A stretch of DNA of 64,000 bases from JAIQFL01 sp035501495. Lineage in GTDB: Bacteria; Acidobacteriota; Terriglobia; Bryobacterales; Bryobacteraceae. Positions 33,252 to 42,235 of this stretch are shown here, one piece after another (position 1 is the first letter of the stretch; the number at the start of each line of letters is the position of its first letter). The translations under genes and the position numbers were made by a program. A model generated the notes under the pieces. The model was not told the DNA's origin. It made no database searches and saw only the letters and a program-made list of their open reading frames with translations. The stretch is taken from positions 1-64,000 of the forward strand of contig DATJWB010000279.1 in NCBI GenBank assembly GCA_035501495.1, given 5' to 3'.

Positions 33252-34702
33252 TGGCTCTTCTCCTCGCCTCCGCGGTGCAGGAACTTATCCGCCCAGGGGA
33301 TGAAGTATTTCCAGTTGGGCCCGTCGGTGTGTCCGCCGTCATGCTGGCGCCACGCGAGCTGGCCTTCCAGCAGCCCAACGTTCACCGCCGGCATTTTTGC
33401 CGTGTGGTAATCGTCCGGAACGCCCAGGTCCTTGGCGCCCAGCAGCCGGAAGACCGGTTGCGCTGCGACCGCCGCCATAAAGCTGCCCTCGTGGTCGAGC
33501 CATTTCGCGTCACCCTTCTCCGGAATCCCATAGCTGACGAACGTGAGGCGGGGCGCACACAGGGCAATGAGTTCATGAGCATCCACCGGCAGGTCGCCGG
33601 CGTTCTTGCTCCCGAAACTCGCCTCGGACGCACCATACTTCAGGAAGTTGCCCGCCATCCAGTGATATTCGCCCGTGCCCGTGAGGTTCTCGACGGCTTC
33701 GCCCCAGTTGCGCCGATGCAGCTTAGCGCCGCCTTCACCCGAGGAGCCGATCAACACCACGGCGAAGCGTGTATCGTAGGCCATGGTTACCAGCGCGGCC
33801 TTCCCGTAACGCGACACTCCTTCGATGCCCACGTGTTTGGCATTCACGGCCGGATTGGTCTCGAGGTAATCGAGCCCGCGCGACGCTCCCCAGCCCCATG
33901 CTCGAAGCGAGCCCCAATCATCGGGCTTACGCGGCTGCCCCTTGTTCACCAGCCCGATGATGCCTTTCGTCAGTCCGGCTCCGTTGTCCGCCTGGATGCT
34001 GTTGGGGTTGATGGTCGCGACTCCCCAGCCATCCGCAATCAGTTGCTCGAGAGCGGGAGGATCGGCACTCGGCGGAGGAGTGAACGCACGGGGCGGAGCG
34101 CCTGCCCGTCCCGGGAATACCGGCGCGGGAAATGCAATCTCGGGGATGGTGCGGCCGCCGAACATCATCATCACCGGCACGGGGCCCTTCGCGTTGGCGG
34201 GAACCACCAGGGTCATCTGAATCTCGACTTTGATGTCCGGGTAGGAAGAGTTGTCCACGTGCCCGAGCAGTTGTTTGCCGGTCACCGGATGCGAACCCAC
34301 CGCGGCTTCGGCCGTCTTGGTAACTTCCCAGGTGACTTTCGGAACATTCCTGGGAACGCGGCCGAGCACCTCACGATCGAAGTCCTCGATGATCTCGGGA
34401 CGCCGCTGATTCCACCAAATCGCCGGCGTCGTCACTTTCTTTCCGTTCTTCAAAATGAGCACGTCCGGGAGATTTGGGTACGGATTCGCCGTGGCCTCGT
34501 CATAGTTCGCGTGGTTTGGGGCGCTTTCGTTTCCGCTGGGGCCCGGACGGAGGGCCTTGATGCCGAGCTGGTCCATCATGTTCTGATGGTCTTCGGCAGC
34601 GGTCCAGTTCTTGGTGTCGATGGTCTGCGCAGACAAGCCGCTCACTTGGGCTTGAGCCGCGAGAAGCAGGGCGGCGAATGCCAGGCTCGCTGATCTCTTC
34701 AT
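33248..34702 (-). CDS. CE15-like glucuronoyl esterase, secreted
   Basis: A 484-residue protein from ATG 34702 (MKRSASLAFAALLLAAQAQV signal); the open frame to 34768 adds an unlikely leader. It has the alpha/beta-hydrolase CE15 triad: Ser in VGIEGVSRYGKAALV (GxSRxGK), the Glu/Asp-bearing GEGGAKLHRRNWGE, and His in RQHDGGHTDGPNW. Bacterial CE15 enzymes cleave esters between lignin alcohols and glucuronic acid on xylan. It shares an ATGA overlap with the downstream SGNH esterase, consistent with a hemicellulose-deesterification pair. Confidence 0.88.
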   Translation of the reverse strand: MKRSASLAFAALLLAAQAQVSGLSAQTIDTKNWTAAEDHQNMMDQLGIKALRPGPSGNESAPNHANYDEATANPYPNLPDVLILKNGKKVTTPAIWWNQRRPEIIEDFDREVLGRVPRNVPKVTWEVTKTAEAAVGSHPVTGKQLLGHVDNSSYPDIKVEIQMTLVVPANAKGPVPVMMMFGGRTIPEIAFPAPVFPGRAGAPPRAFTPPPSADPPALEQLIADGWGVATINPNSIQADNGAGLTKGIIGLVNKGQPRKPDDWGSLRAWGWGASRGLDYLETNPAVNAKHVGIEGVSRYGKAALVTMAYDTRFAVVLIGSSGEGGAKLHRRNWGEAVENLTGTGEYHWMAGNFLKYGASEASFGSKNAGDLPVDAHELIALCAPRLTFVSYGIPEKGDAKWLDHEGSFMAAVAAQPVFRLLGAKDLGVPDDYHTAKMPAVNVGLLEGQLAWRQHDGGHTDGPNWKYFIPWADKFLHRGGEEKSQ

Positions 34703-34787
34703 ATCAAATAAGAAAGCACATTTAGTTCGACGCGGCAACAAAGGCTCGGCCATCCCCCGGAAAAACACGTGGTAGCATCCTGACTGT

Positions 34788-35276
34788 ATGCCGCGAATTG
34801 ACCCCTCGCCCGGTCAGGAATCCGTTTGGGACTACCCCCGGCCACCCAGGATCGAGCCCTGCGCGCGCCGCATCCGCGTCGAGTTTGCCGGCGAAACGAT
34901 TGCCGATTCCATTCGAACCTATCGTCTGCTCGAGACCAGTCATCCGCCCGTCTACTACATTCCCCGTGAGGACGTGCGCACCGGGTGGCTCCGGCCCGGT
35001 TCCCGCCAGACCTTCTGCGAGTTCAAAGGCCTTGCCTCTTACTTCGATCTCCAGGTCGGCGCACGCGGGTCTCGCGAGGCAGCCTGGAGCTACCCATCGC
35101 CTGCGCCGCCATACTCGATTCTGTGCGGCTGTCTTTCGTTCTACGCGGGGCGTGTGGACGCTTGTTTCGTGGACGATGAGCGCGTTCAGCCTCAGGAGGG
35201 CGATTTCTACGGCGGCTGGATCACCTCGAATATCGTGGGGCCCTTCAAAGGTGGCGTTGGGACAACCGGCTGGTAG
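34788..35276 (+). CDS. DUF427 protein
   Basis: A 162-residue cytosolic protein. It matches the DUF427 pattern: RRIRVEFAGETIADSIRTYR, then LLETSHPPVYYIPREDV and a terminal YGGWITSNIVGPFKGG. Family members are small beta-barrel proteins of unknown role. It is divergent from the CE15 gene, with an 85-nt shared promoter region, and converges on the FAD oxidoreductase with a 1-nt gap. Start ATG 34788. Confidence 0.9.
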   Translation: MPRIDPSPGQESVWDYPRPPRIEPCARRIRVEFAGETIADSIRTYRLLETSHPPVYYIPREDVRTGWLRPGSRQTFCEFKGLASYFDLQVGARGSREAAWSYPSPAPPYSILCGCLSFYAGRVDACFVDDERVQPQEGDFYGGWITSNIVGPFKGGVGTTGW

Positions 35277-35277
35277 A

Positions 35278-37506
35278 CTACCGCACGCCCAACAGGGACA
35301 GCATGCGCACGACGCCGTGCGCGACGTCGCCGCCGCGGGTGGCAGGAGCGCTTCCGCAGAAGTGCCCGGTGCCGCACGCGTCCATCAGGCCGGCGCGCAC
35401 GGCCGCCTCGGCATATGGCTGGAAGCCGTTGTCCACATCGCTGAACATTCCCGTGCCCGCGGCAGGTCCGAGCGCCAGCCCTGCTCCGTGCGCCAGAAAC
35501 ACGGCGAACTGCTCGCGAGACATGGTGGCGTCGGGGCAAAACATCCGGGGCGCGGCGAAACACCCGGAGGTGATTCCGTGAGCGGCGATCGCCTCCACGA
35601 AGGGAAGGCCCCAGTCCCCGATTGGCACGTCCGTGAAAGTCGGCTTGCTGATTGCCGGCAACGGGCCGCCCACCGGAGTATAGCCAAGCGTTCGTGCCAA
35701 CACCACCGCCGCCTCACGGCGGGTGATGGTGTTCGCCGCCGCGAAGTGCGATGGCGTGGTGCCCAACATGATCCCGCGCGCGCTGGCAATCTGTACGTCG
35801 GTCCAAATCGCGCTCGGATACGAGACATCGTCGTGGGCATACATGGAAATCCGCGCACCGGAATTCGCCAGTTCCATCTGGGTTTCGAGCGGGCTGACGT
35901 TCCGCGGCTGAACGCGGTGGCGTACGGCCACCGCAGCAATTGCCCCCGTGGCCTGTCCCGTGGAAATCACGCTCGGCTGGAGGCGCAGCGCGCTGCTGGC
36001 CACGCGGGAGTAGCCGAGGTTTTTTTCAGCCACGAGAAATCCGTCAACCGCCGATGGGATGAACGATTCGAATGGGACCGGGAAGGGACCGGAAGCCATC
36101 GCCACGTCGCTGGCCTTTTCTCCCGCCCACACCTCGAACGTTCCGTCCCAGTTGCAGTTGTGAAAGTCGGTGCTGTAGTCGCCGAGCGCGATGCCGGTGG
36201 GCCAGATCGGGCCTCGTGACAGGCCGTCGGGGCCGGCCGAGCGGCGGATTCCGTCGGCGGTCAGCATCCTCACGGCCTGAATCCGCCGGCTCTCCCGAAC
36301 GTACGGAAATGGCGGCATCAGCGCTTCAATCGGCTTGAATGACGGTGGCACCAGAGGGGAATAATCGTCCGCGGTGGTAACACTGCCGAACTCATCGTCG
36401 GCAATCGCCCAATGCGAATCGTTGATACCCTGCGGATCCTGCAGGTAGTAGAGGAATGCCAGAGTCTTCAGCTTGGCTTGGCCGATCGCATTGGCGCGGA
36501 CGGCGGGGTCGGTGAGGAACCGGGCGTCCAACGCGGCTTGGAAGTCCTGCGGCGGCATCTGGCCTTTCACGTAGGTGTAAAAATCCAGATAGTCGTTTGC
36601 CAGATTGATGGCGGACTTGCGCGGACCGGCGCCGATCGCCAGCCCGCGTGTGAAGTCGGGCATGGCGCGGTACACATTGTGGGCCGGAAGGCTCAACGGG
36701 TAGATGCCCGGGCTGGTCGATCCGGACGCGGCCACGGTGGCGGCGAACTCGGGCTTATATAGTTCGTACTGCGGCGGAGGGCCGGGCAGCCGAAGGGCCG
36801 ACGGCACCACGTCGTAATACTTGATGGGGACGGTGTACGTAATGCTCTGGATGCAAGGTCCCGGCGCATCGCCCGTGCCATTGCCGGCGAAGTACGCTGC
36901 CCCCGTGCGAGGGATCACGTCGCCGTATTCCGTGGCGTCCACCAGCACGAAACTCTCGAAAATGCGGCTGGAACTCGAGGGATCCTGGAACTGCGCGCCG
37001 CGGACCGTGGTCCCATCCAGCACCACGTCCACGAACATGGCGCGAGGATAGATATCCACGTTGCTCTCTTGCAGCATCGCGATGAGTTGCTGGCTGATGA
37101 TGTGAGGCTCATAGCATCGGGATGCCAAATCCCAATAGCACCCGCCCACCGGGAGCCCTTTGGACGCATAGATGCTGTTCAGCCGGCTGGTAAGCTCCGC
37201 GTAGATGCCCGACGGGAAACTGCGCGACATCCAGCCTTCGTCCATGCTTGCCACGGTCAGAAGCTGTCCGCCGACGGCGCCAGTTTCCGAGAACAGTGCG
37301 ACGCTGGCACCCATTCGCTTCGCCTGCAATGCCGCCGCGGCGCCGCCCGCGGTTCCACCTACCACGATGACGTCGTAGCTGCGCTCGGCCTGTAGCAGGG
37401 CGTCGATAGGAAGGCCGCTTTGCGCCGCGGCTGGCTGGACCCCTGTCAGGCAGTAGAGACAGACCCCAAGTGCCCCACTCGCGAAGAGTTGCGTACGTTC
37501 TAGCAT
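35278..37506 (-). CDS. Exported FAD-dependent oxidoreductase with C-terminal SLH region
   Basis: A 742-residue protein from ATG 37506 (TTG 37509 is also possible). A signal peptide (GALGVCLYCLTGVQPAAA) precedes an FAD_oxidored (PF12831-like) domain: DVIVVGGTAGGAAAALQAKR binds the ADP part, then GGQLLTVASMDEGWM and LVDATEYGDVIPRTGA. The last about 190 residues (from about 550) form three SLH-like repeats: AIWTDVQIASARGIMLG, TFTDVPIGDWGLPFVEAIAA and MFSDVDNGFQPYAEAAVRAG. The domain pairing suggests a redox enzyme held at the cell surface. The substrate is unknown. No close partner gene. Confidence 0.87.
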   Translation of the reverse strand: MLERTQLFASGALGVCLYCLTGVQPAAAQSGLPIDALLQAERSYDVIVVGGTAGGAAAALQAKRMGASVALFSETGAVGGQLLTVASMDEGWMSRSFPSGIYAELTSRLNSIYASKGLPVGGCYWDLASRCYEPHIISQQLIAMLQESNVDIYPRAMFVDVVLDGTTVRGAQFQDPSSSSRIFESFVLVDATEYGDVIPRTGAAYFAGNGTGDAPGPCIQSITYTVPIKYYDVVPSALRLPGPPPQYELYKPEFAATVAASGSTSPGIYPLSLPAHNVYRAMPDFTRGLAIGAGPRKSAINLANDYLDFYTYVKGQMPPQDFQAALDARFLTDPAVRANAIGQAKLKTLAFLYYLQDPQGINDSHWAIADDEFGSVTTADDYSPLVPPSFKPIEALMPPFPYVRESRRIQAVRMLTADGIRRSAGPDGLSRGPIWPTGIALGDYSTDFHNCNWDGTFEVWAGEKASDVAMASGPFPVPFESFIPSAVDGFLVAEKNLGYSRVASSALRLQPSVISTGQATGAIAAVAVRHRVQPRNVSPLETQMELANSGARISMYAHDDVSYPSAIWTDVQIASARGIMLGTTPSHFAAANTITRREAAVVLARTLGYTPVGGPLPAISKPTFTDVPIGDWGLPFVEAIAAHGITSGCFAAPRMFCPDATMSREQFAVFLAHGAGLALGPAAGTGMFSDVDNGFQPYAEAAVRAGLMDACGTGHFCGSAPATRGGDVAHGVVRMLSLLGVR

Positions 37507-37613
37507 CAAAACGCAACTCTTACCACGATGACGTGGGGAAATGCTACAAATGTAATCAAGAATACAGAAGCAAAAGTACTAACGGTACTGCAGGGATCGG
37601 CGAGGGACGAGTC

Positions 37614-38459
37614 CTATCTCTTCTGGGCGTATGTGACGTTGACCGTGGTCTCGCCGGAACTGCCCCCCACCACGACCGTCAGCGTGCGTTTATCGTCGTC
37701 GTTCGACGCGACCATCATGCCGCCCTGGTCCGTGGTGCTGTTGAGGTTGACCTTCATCCCCAAGTCCTTGGCCTTGTCCTGATAGAACTCCAGCACTTTC
37801 GATGCGGGATCTTTGGTAGTGAAGGCGAAGGTGCCTCCTTCGCCGTTCGCGCCGTCACCCTTGATCGAGAAAGTGCCCTGGGGCGTCGAGCCGGGATATG
37901 CCGGCAGCCAGGAAGGGAGCTTTGCGGCACCCCCGCCGATATCGATATTGGCGGTCCCATCGTCGCCTTGCGCGCTCATATGGAACTGGCCATTCTTGGC
38001 TTGATCGAAGGTTACCGTAACGACCTTGCCGGTCTTTTTGTCGCGGATGGTGAGAGTGCCGGCTGCGTCGTCGGTCTTGATGACCTCGACGTCGGGATTG
38101 ACTGCCGTGACCATCTTGCCGATGGCCAGTCCGGGATTCTTCTGAATCAATTCGGGGTCGAGTCCCGCCTCTTTCACCTTGTGCACGACGAAGAAGGTGA
38201 ATCCTACGACGCAGATAATCACGAGAACGATCAGGCCTCCCACGATCCCGAGGATCCACACGATCGGGCTCGTGGAGCGCCGCGGCGGCACTGGCGGACC
38301 GGCAGGCGCATAGGCAGGACTCATGGGCTGCACCGGCTGCGGCGGAACCGGCTGCGCCGGGCGGGGTGGCGCCTGCCCTCCGGCCGCACCCACAGGCGAT
38401 CCGCATTGATTACAAAATGCGCCATTTACCGAAGCACCACAGACTGTACAAAAAGCCAT
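37614..38459 (-). CDS. Zinc-ribbon single-pass membrane protein
   Basis: A 281-residue protein from ATG 38459 (GGTGGAG upstream); the frame to 38615 adds unsupported sequence. It begins with a zinc ribbon (FCTVCGASVNGAFCNQCGSP, two CxxC), then a Pro-rich linker, a transmembrane segment (IVWILGIVGGLIVLVIICVV) and an extracytoplasmic region. That region holds a repeated beta pattern (TLTIRDKKTGKVVTVTFDQA) and a final TKDPASKVLEFYQDK helix domain. Such cytosolic-ribbon and exported-domain layouts are common in Acidobacteria without known function. Confidence 0.8.
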   Translation of the reverse strand: MAFCTVCGASVNGAFCNQCGSPVGAAGGQAPPRPAQPVPPQPVQPMSPAYAPAGPPVPPRRSTSPIVWILGIVGGLIVLVIICVVGFTFFVVHKVKEAGLDPELIQKNPGLAIGKMVTAVNPDVEVIKTDDAAGTLTIRDKKTGKVVTVTFDQAKNGQFHMSAQGDDGTANIDIGGGAAKLPSWLPAYPGSTPQGTFSIKGDGANGEGGTFAFTTKDPASKVLEFYQDKAKDLGMKVNLNSTTDQGGMMVASNDDDKRTLTVVVGGSSGETTVNVTYAQKR

Positions 38460-38556
38460 AAGATCTCCACCAGCCCCCCACTGTACGCCAGAGCGCCTGC
38501 CAATGCAACGTGTGAACCCTGGAAGGGCGGCAAAGGCCGGCTGTAAAATAAAGGCC

Positions 38557-39093
38557 ATGTTGGAGAAGTCCGCCCGGTCGGTCCTGGCGATGGCCGTGAT
38601 CCTGGGTCCCGCCACGGTTTCGCTTTGCCAAACCCGGCCGGCACCCGGCGCCTGGGTCGAAGCGCGAGGCGTCAGGATTCACGTGCCCCTAGGCTGGTCG
38701 TACAACGATCGCCTTGCGGCGGCCAGCGGACCGATTAGTGTCAACAATTTCAACGGAATGTATGCTTCCGGGGGGCTCCTGCCGCCCGCCGGAGCCGAAA
38801 TCGAAATCACCAGCCTTCCCGCACCGCCCAATCTCATGGAGTACATCAGGAAGGAACTCCGGGGGGCAAAGATCGATAGCCTGCAGGAGATGGCGGCCGG
38901 TGACAAATCCGGCATCCGCGCAACCTATTTCGAGGAGATATCGCAAGGCGCGTCCCGGAAGACCGTGGTGTCGTACATCGGGCACGCCGGGTTTCTGTAC
39001 AAGTTCTATCTTTCGTACTGGGACGGGAACCGGAACGAGGGCGCGCTGGCGTCCCTGCTCGACCAGGTAATCAAGGAGGCGCAGCTTCGTTGA
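38557..39093 (+). CDS. Secreted hypothetical protein
   Basis: A 178-residue protein from ATG 38557, with signal peptide SVLAMAVILGPATVSLCQ. The mature part has mixed alpha/beta character (GVRIHVPLGWSYNDRL, FEEISQGASRKTVVSYIGHA) like small periplasmic stress-response domains, but I recognise no named family. It is divergent from the zinc-ribbon gene (97 nt between starts) and is followed almost immediately by the lysozyme-like gene. Confidence 0.65.
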   Translation: MLEKSARSVLAMAVILGPATVSLCQTRPAPGAWVEARGVRIHVPLGWSYNDRLAAASGPISVNNFNGMYASGGLLPPAGAEIEITSLPAPPNLMEYIRKELRGAKIDSLQEMAAGDKSGIRATYFEEISQGASRKTVVSYIGHAGFLYKFYLSYWDGNRNEGALASLLDQVIKEAQLR

Positions 39094-39095
39094 AT

Positions 39096-39758
39096 ATGCG
39101 GCACAAAACGAGGCGGATCGGAGTGTTCCTGACCGCCTTCCTGGCTGCGGGCGATACCGCCCTCGCCTCGGGGCTGGAATACTCCCCCGCGAGCCCAAAT
39201 GCCGCCCAGATCGATGACTTTCTGAACGGCAAGCGCTCGCCTCTAGCCGGAATTGGCGCCGCATTGACCGGATTCGCCCGCGATTACGATATCGATCCTC
39301 GGCTGGTGATCGCCATCGCCGGCGCGGAAACCACGTTTGGCTTGCACCAGTGCACTGCCAACAACGCCTGGAACTGGTTTCATCGCGGGACCTGCCCGGC
39401 ATCCGCATTTACCAGCTACCAGGAAGGTGTGGAACATGTGACCCGGTACCTGCGCCTCAGCTATCTCAATCGCGGTTATGACAGCATCGAGCAGATCCGC
39501 TACAAATACTGTGCCGCCGGTTGCGATAACTGGATTCCGCTGGTGACGTCTTTCTACGATGCCATGCCCGCCAACGGAGTCCCGCCCACCCAACCTCCTG
39601 CGCCGGTGCCTTCGCAGACCCAGACCCCCCCTCCGGCACCACCGCCCGGATCGCAGTCTCAGGACGAAGGCCGAATTCTGGGGCTCCCTCGAAACCTGGC
39701 GTTACTGGTGGGGATTCTGCTGGTGGGTGCCCTGGCTTTCAACACCCTGAAACGGTAA
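39096..39758 (+). CDS. Glucosaminidase-type lysozyme-like exported protein
   Basis: A 220-residue protein with signal peptide RIGVFLTAFLAAGDTALA. The core ALTGFARDYDIDPRLVIAIA, then GAETTFGLHQCTANNAWNWF, fits the endo-beta-N-acetylglucosaminidase (PF01832) or lysozyme-like superfamily, with catalytic Glu in GAETTFG. A Pro/Gln-rich linker leads to a C-terminal membrane anchor (NLALLVGILLVGALAF). It probably trims peptidoglycan at the membrane. The ATG at 39096 lies 2 nt after the preceding stop; a TTG at 39090 would overlap it. Confidence 0.8.
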   Translation: MRHKTRRIGVFLTAFLAAGDTALASGLEYSPASPNAAQIDDFLNGKRSPLAGIGAALTGFARDYDIDPRLVIAIAGAETTFGLHQCTANNAWNWFHRGTCPASAFTSYQEGVEHVTRYLRLSYLNRGYDSIEQIRYKYCAAGCDNWIPLVTSFYDAMPANGVPPTQPPAPVPSQTQTPPPAPPPGSQSQDEGRILGLPRNLALLVGILLVGALAFNTLKR

Positions 39759-39778
39759 GACGCTTCGCGAGGCGGCGA

Positions 39779-40045
39779 TCAGGTGGCGCGGCCCTCGAGC
39801 ATCCTCTTCCATGCTGCTTCCAGGTCTCCGCGAGCCTTGGCGGAAAGTGGAGCGGGCATGGCACTGGGCTGGTACCCGCGGCACAGATCGACCGTCTTGC
39901 GCAGGCTCTCGACGAATTCCACGCAGGGAGGACAGCCGCTCAGGTGCTCGTCGATCTCCTGACAGGCTTCCGGCGGGAGCTCCAGGCTGAGGTACTCCGA
40001 GAGCAGGGCGAAAATCTCTTTACAATGCTCGGGATCGTGTGACAT
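39779..40045 (-). CDS. Zinc-finger anti-sigma factor, soluble
   Basis: An 88-residue protein with the anti-sigma zinc motif: His and Cys in EHLSGCPPC (HxxxCxxC) preceded by HCKEIFALLSEYL, which matches the zf-HC2/ZAS fold. It has no membrane segment, so it would act in the cytosol as redox- or metal-responsive anti-sigma factors do. It follows the sigma-factor gene on the same strand with a 12-nt gap and a clear GAGGAGAAAGG leader, a standard sigma/anti-sigma operon. Confidence 0.88.
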   Translation of the reverse strand: MSHDPEHCKEIFALLSEYLSLELPPEACQEIDEHLSGCPPCVEFVESLRKTVDLCRGYQPSAMPAPLSAKARGDLEAAWKRMLEGRAT

Positions 40046-40057
40046 GATCCTTTCTCC

Positions 40058-40738
40058 TCAGGGACGCACTGCCTGAGCGCCCCGCAGATACGTATCCAGT
40101 TTGCGGCGGATCGCGAGCCTGGCGCGATGCAGTCGCGTTTTCACCACGTCGGTACTGACGTCCAGGATCTGCGCGGTCTCCTCAGTAGAGAGGTCCTCCA
40201 CGTCGCGAAGCAGGAGCACCGCCCGATACAACTCCGGCAGCCCGGCAATCGCCTCCTGCAACTCCTGGCGAAGCTCGAGGTTCAACAGCCGGCCGTCGGG
40301 AAGATGGGACCAATCCGCGATCTCGAGGCGGCGGATTCCGCCAGCGCTTTCGGAGGCCGGGAGGAACTCCTCCAGCGAAAGCTCGCGCTCCGGAGCGAAG
40401 ACGCTCTTGCGCCGTTTCATGAGGCAGGCGTTTTTCGCGATCCGGAAAATCCAGGACCGGACATGCTCCGGGTCCTGCAGCTGGTCGAAATTCTCGAAAG
40501 CCTTCAGCAGAGCTTCCTGCGCCACATCTTCGGCGTCCTCACGCTGCCCGCACATCAGCCAACTGTATCCGAACACTTTGGACCGAAAATGATCGACGAA
40601 TCGATCGAATGCGCCCGGCTCGCCATTTCGCAAGGCGATGGCGAGTTCCTTTTCCTGATGCTTCTCCACCGGTCTGCTCTGTCCCGATTCTAACGCGGCA
40701 GACTCTGGTGAGCCACACCATGTCACGACGGCACTCAT
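40058..40738 (-). CDS. ECF sigma factor
   Basis: A 226-residue sigma-70-family protein with region 2 (RFVDHFRSKVFGYSWLMCGQ, then DAEDVAQEALLKAFEN, RSWIFRIAKNACLMKRRK) and region 4 (LPELYRAVLLLRDVEDLSTE, then TAQILDVSTDVVKTRLHRAR), separated by a long acidic linker. Start ATG 40738. A GTG at 40669 (giving VEKHQEKELAIALRNGEPGA) is an alternative, and better fits the typical length. Its promoter targets are unknown; the downstream anti-sigma gene suggests autoregulation by a stress signal. Confidence 0.9.
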   Translation of the reverse strand: MSAVVTWCGSPESAALESGQSRPVEKHQEKELAIALRNGEPGAFDRFVDHFRSKVFGYSWLMCGQREDAEDVAQEALLKAFENFDQLQDPEHVRSWIFRIAKNACLMKRRKSVFAPERELSLEEFLPASESAGGIRRLEIADWSHLPDGRLLNLELRQELQEAIAGLPELYRAVLLLRDVEDLSTEETAQILDVSTDVVKTRLHRARLAIRRKLDTYLRGAQAVRP

Positions 40739-40751
40739 GCCGCCGCTGCCC

Positions 40752-41162
40752 TCAGGCGGGAAGCGGGGCCGGCACCGTTACTACAGTCTCGATCGCCGGC
40801 GTATTCAGCAACGTATTATGGATCAGGCACGCCTTGACAGCGCGCAGCACGCCGGCTTCGTGCTGGCCACCGAGCCCTTCGGGAACCGTCACCTCGATTC
40901 GGAACTTTCCGAGACGCGCCGGCTGCGGCACCTTTTCCGCGCTCACATCCACGGCGAGACCTTCGGTGGGCAGCGATCTGGTCCTCAAGTACTGAGCGGC
41001 ATAAAATCCCGCGCAGGTCCCCAGCGCGACGAGGAGAAACTCCGGCGGTGTCATGCCGGCATCCAGCCCGCCATTGGCAGGCGGCTGGTCGGAAATTACC
41101 CGATGGCCGCGCGCGCGGGCTTCGAATCTGGCGCCGCCACCGTATTCAATTCTGGCTTCCAT
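40752..41162 (-). CDS. OsmC-family peroxide-handling protein
   Basis: A 136-residue protein with the OsmC/Ohr hallmarks: a Cys in LVALGTCAGFYAAQYL near residue 50 and a second in AVKACLIHNTLLNTP near residue 113, the pair that reduces organic hydroperoxides. It is a cytosolic homodimer in characterised members. It lies directly upstream of the sigma factor gene on the same strand (13 nt gap), which hints at an oxidative-stress regulon. Confidence 0.9.
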   Translation of the reverse strand: MEARIEYGGGARFEARARGHRVISDQPPANGGLDAGMTPPEFLLVALGTCAGFYAAQYLRTRSLPTEGLAVDVSAEKVPQPARLGKFRIEVTVPEGLGGQHEAGVLRAVKACLIHNTLLNTPAIETVVTVPAPLPA

Positions 41163-41278
41163 ATCTCTTCATTTCCCAGGATGCAGATTTTGACGATTGG
41201 TGACAGCGGGTATTCGCCCGGCCGCCATAGTGTAGGGTAAATGAGGGAGGACCGCATCAGCATCAGCCAGGATCGGGC

Positions 41279-42229
41279 ATGCGAATCGTCATACCAGGCG
41301 GCAGCGGACAGGTCGGGCAGATGCTGGCGCGCCATTTTCACGCTCACGGGCACCTGGTTACGGTGCTCAGCCGCGCCGTTTCCCCCGCGCCGTGGCGCGT
41401 ATTGCAGTGGGATGGCCTGACGCGCGGCGAATGGACCGAAGATCTGGACGGGAGCGACGTCTGCATCAACCTGGCCGGGCGCAGCGTTAACTGCCGCTAC
41501 ACCGAGGAGAACCGCCGCGCCATTTTCGACTCTCGCCTGTTCCCCACGCTTCTGCTGAACGAGGTGATTGGCGCGCTCCCGCATCCGCCCCGCATCTGGC
41601 TGAATGCCAGCACCGCGACCATCTACCGGCATGCGCTCGACCGCCCGATGGACGAAGCCACCGGCGAAATCGGCGGCGGCGAACCGGGAGTGCCGGAGAC
41701 CTGGGGCTTTTCGATCCAGGTAGCTCGCCGTTGGGAAGAAGCCTTCTTCTCCATAGCCGCGCCTCGCACTCGTAAAGTCGCGCTGCGCAGCGCTATTACT
41801 CTGAGTCCCGACCGCGGCGGAATCTTCGATGTCCTCCTGGGGCTGGTCCGCCGCGGATTGGGAGGCACAAATGCATCGGGCGGCCAGTATGTCTCATGGG
41901 TCCACGACGCCGACTTCCTCAGCGCGTTGGACTGGCTGATTTCCCGCGACGATTTCAGCGGAGTGGTCAACGTGTCGTCCCCGAATCCGCTCCCGAACCG
42001 CGACTTCATGCGGGCGCTGCGCGAGGCGTGGGGAACACGCATCGGATTGCCTGCCTCCGCATGGATGCTCGAGATCGCAGCGTGGCTGATGGGCACGGAG
42101 ACGGAACTGGTGCTGAAGAGCCGCCGAGTAGTGCCGGGCCGCCTGCTGGATGGCGGCTTCCAATTTCAATTTCCCGATTGGCCTGCGGCCGCAAAGGACC
42201 TGGTCGCGCGGTGGCGCAAGAATAGCTGA
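41279..42229 (+). CDS. TIGR01777-type NAD-dependent epimerase (SDR, DUF1731)
   Basis: A 316-residue atypical short-chain dehydrogenase with the nucleotide motif IPGGSGQVGQML at the N-terminus, VCINLAGRSVNCRYTEENR, and a Tyr in the ASTATIYRHALD region. The C-terminal DUF1731 part (WMLEIAAWLMGTETELVLKS) is diagnostic of this cluster. Substrate is unknown; the family occurs across bacteria and as mammalian SDR39U1. The dispersed repeat begins 6 nt after its stop. Start ATG 41279. Confidence 0.92.
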   Translation: MRIVIPGGSGQVGQMLARHFHAHGHLVTVLSRAVSPAPWRVLQWDGLTRGEWTEDLDGSDVCINLAGRSVNCRYTEENRRAIFDSRLFPTLLLNEVIGALPHPPRIWLNASTATIYRHALDRPMDEATGEIGGGEPGVPETWGFSIQVARRWEEAFFSIAAPRTRKVALRSAITLSPDRGGIFDVLLGLVRRGLGGTNASGGQYVSWVHDADFLSALDWLISRDDFSGVVNVSSPNPLPNRDFMRALREAWGTRIGLPASAWMLEIAAWLMGTETELVLKSRRVVPGRLLDGGFQFQFPDWPAAAKDLVARWRKNS

Positions 42230-42235
42230 ACTGCA

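Noticed and set aside
33251..34693. A plus-strand open frame of 480 codons
   Set aside because: Antisense to the CE15 esterase, whose triad and signal peptide are clear.
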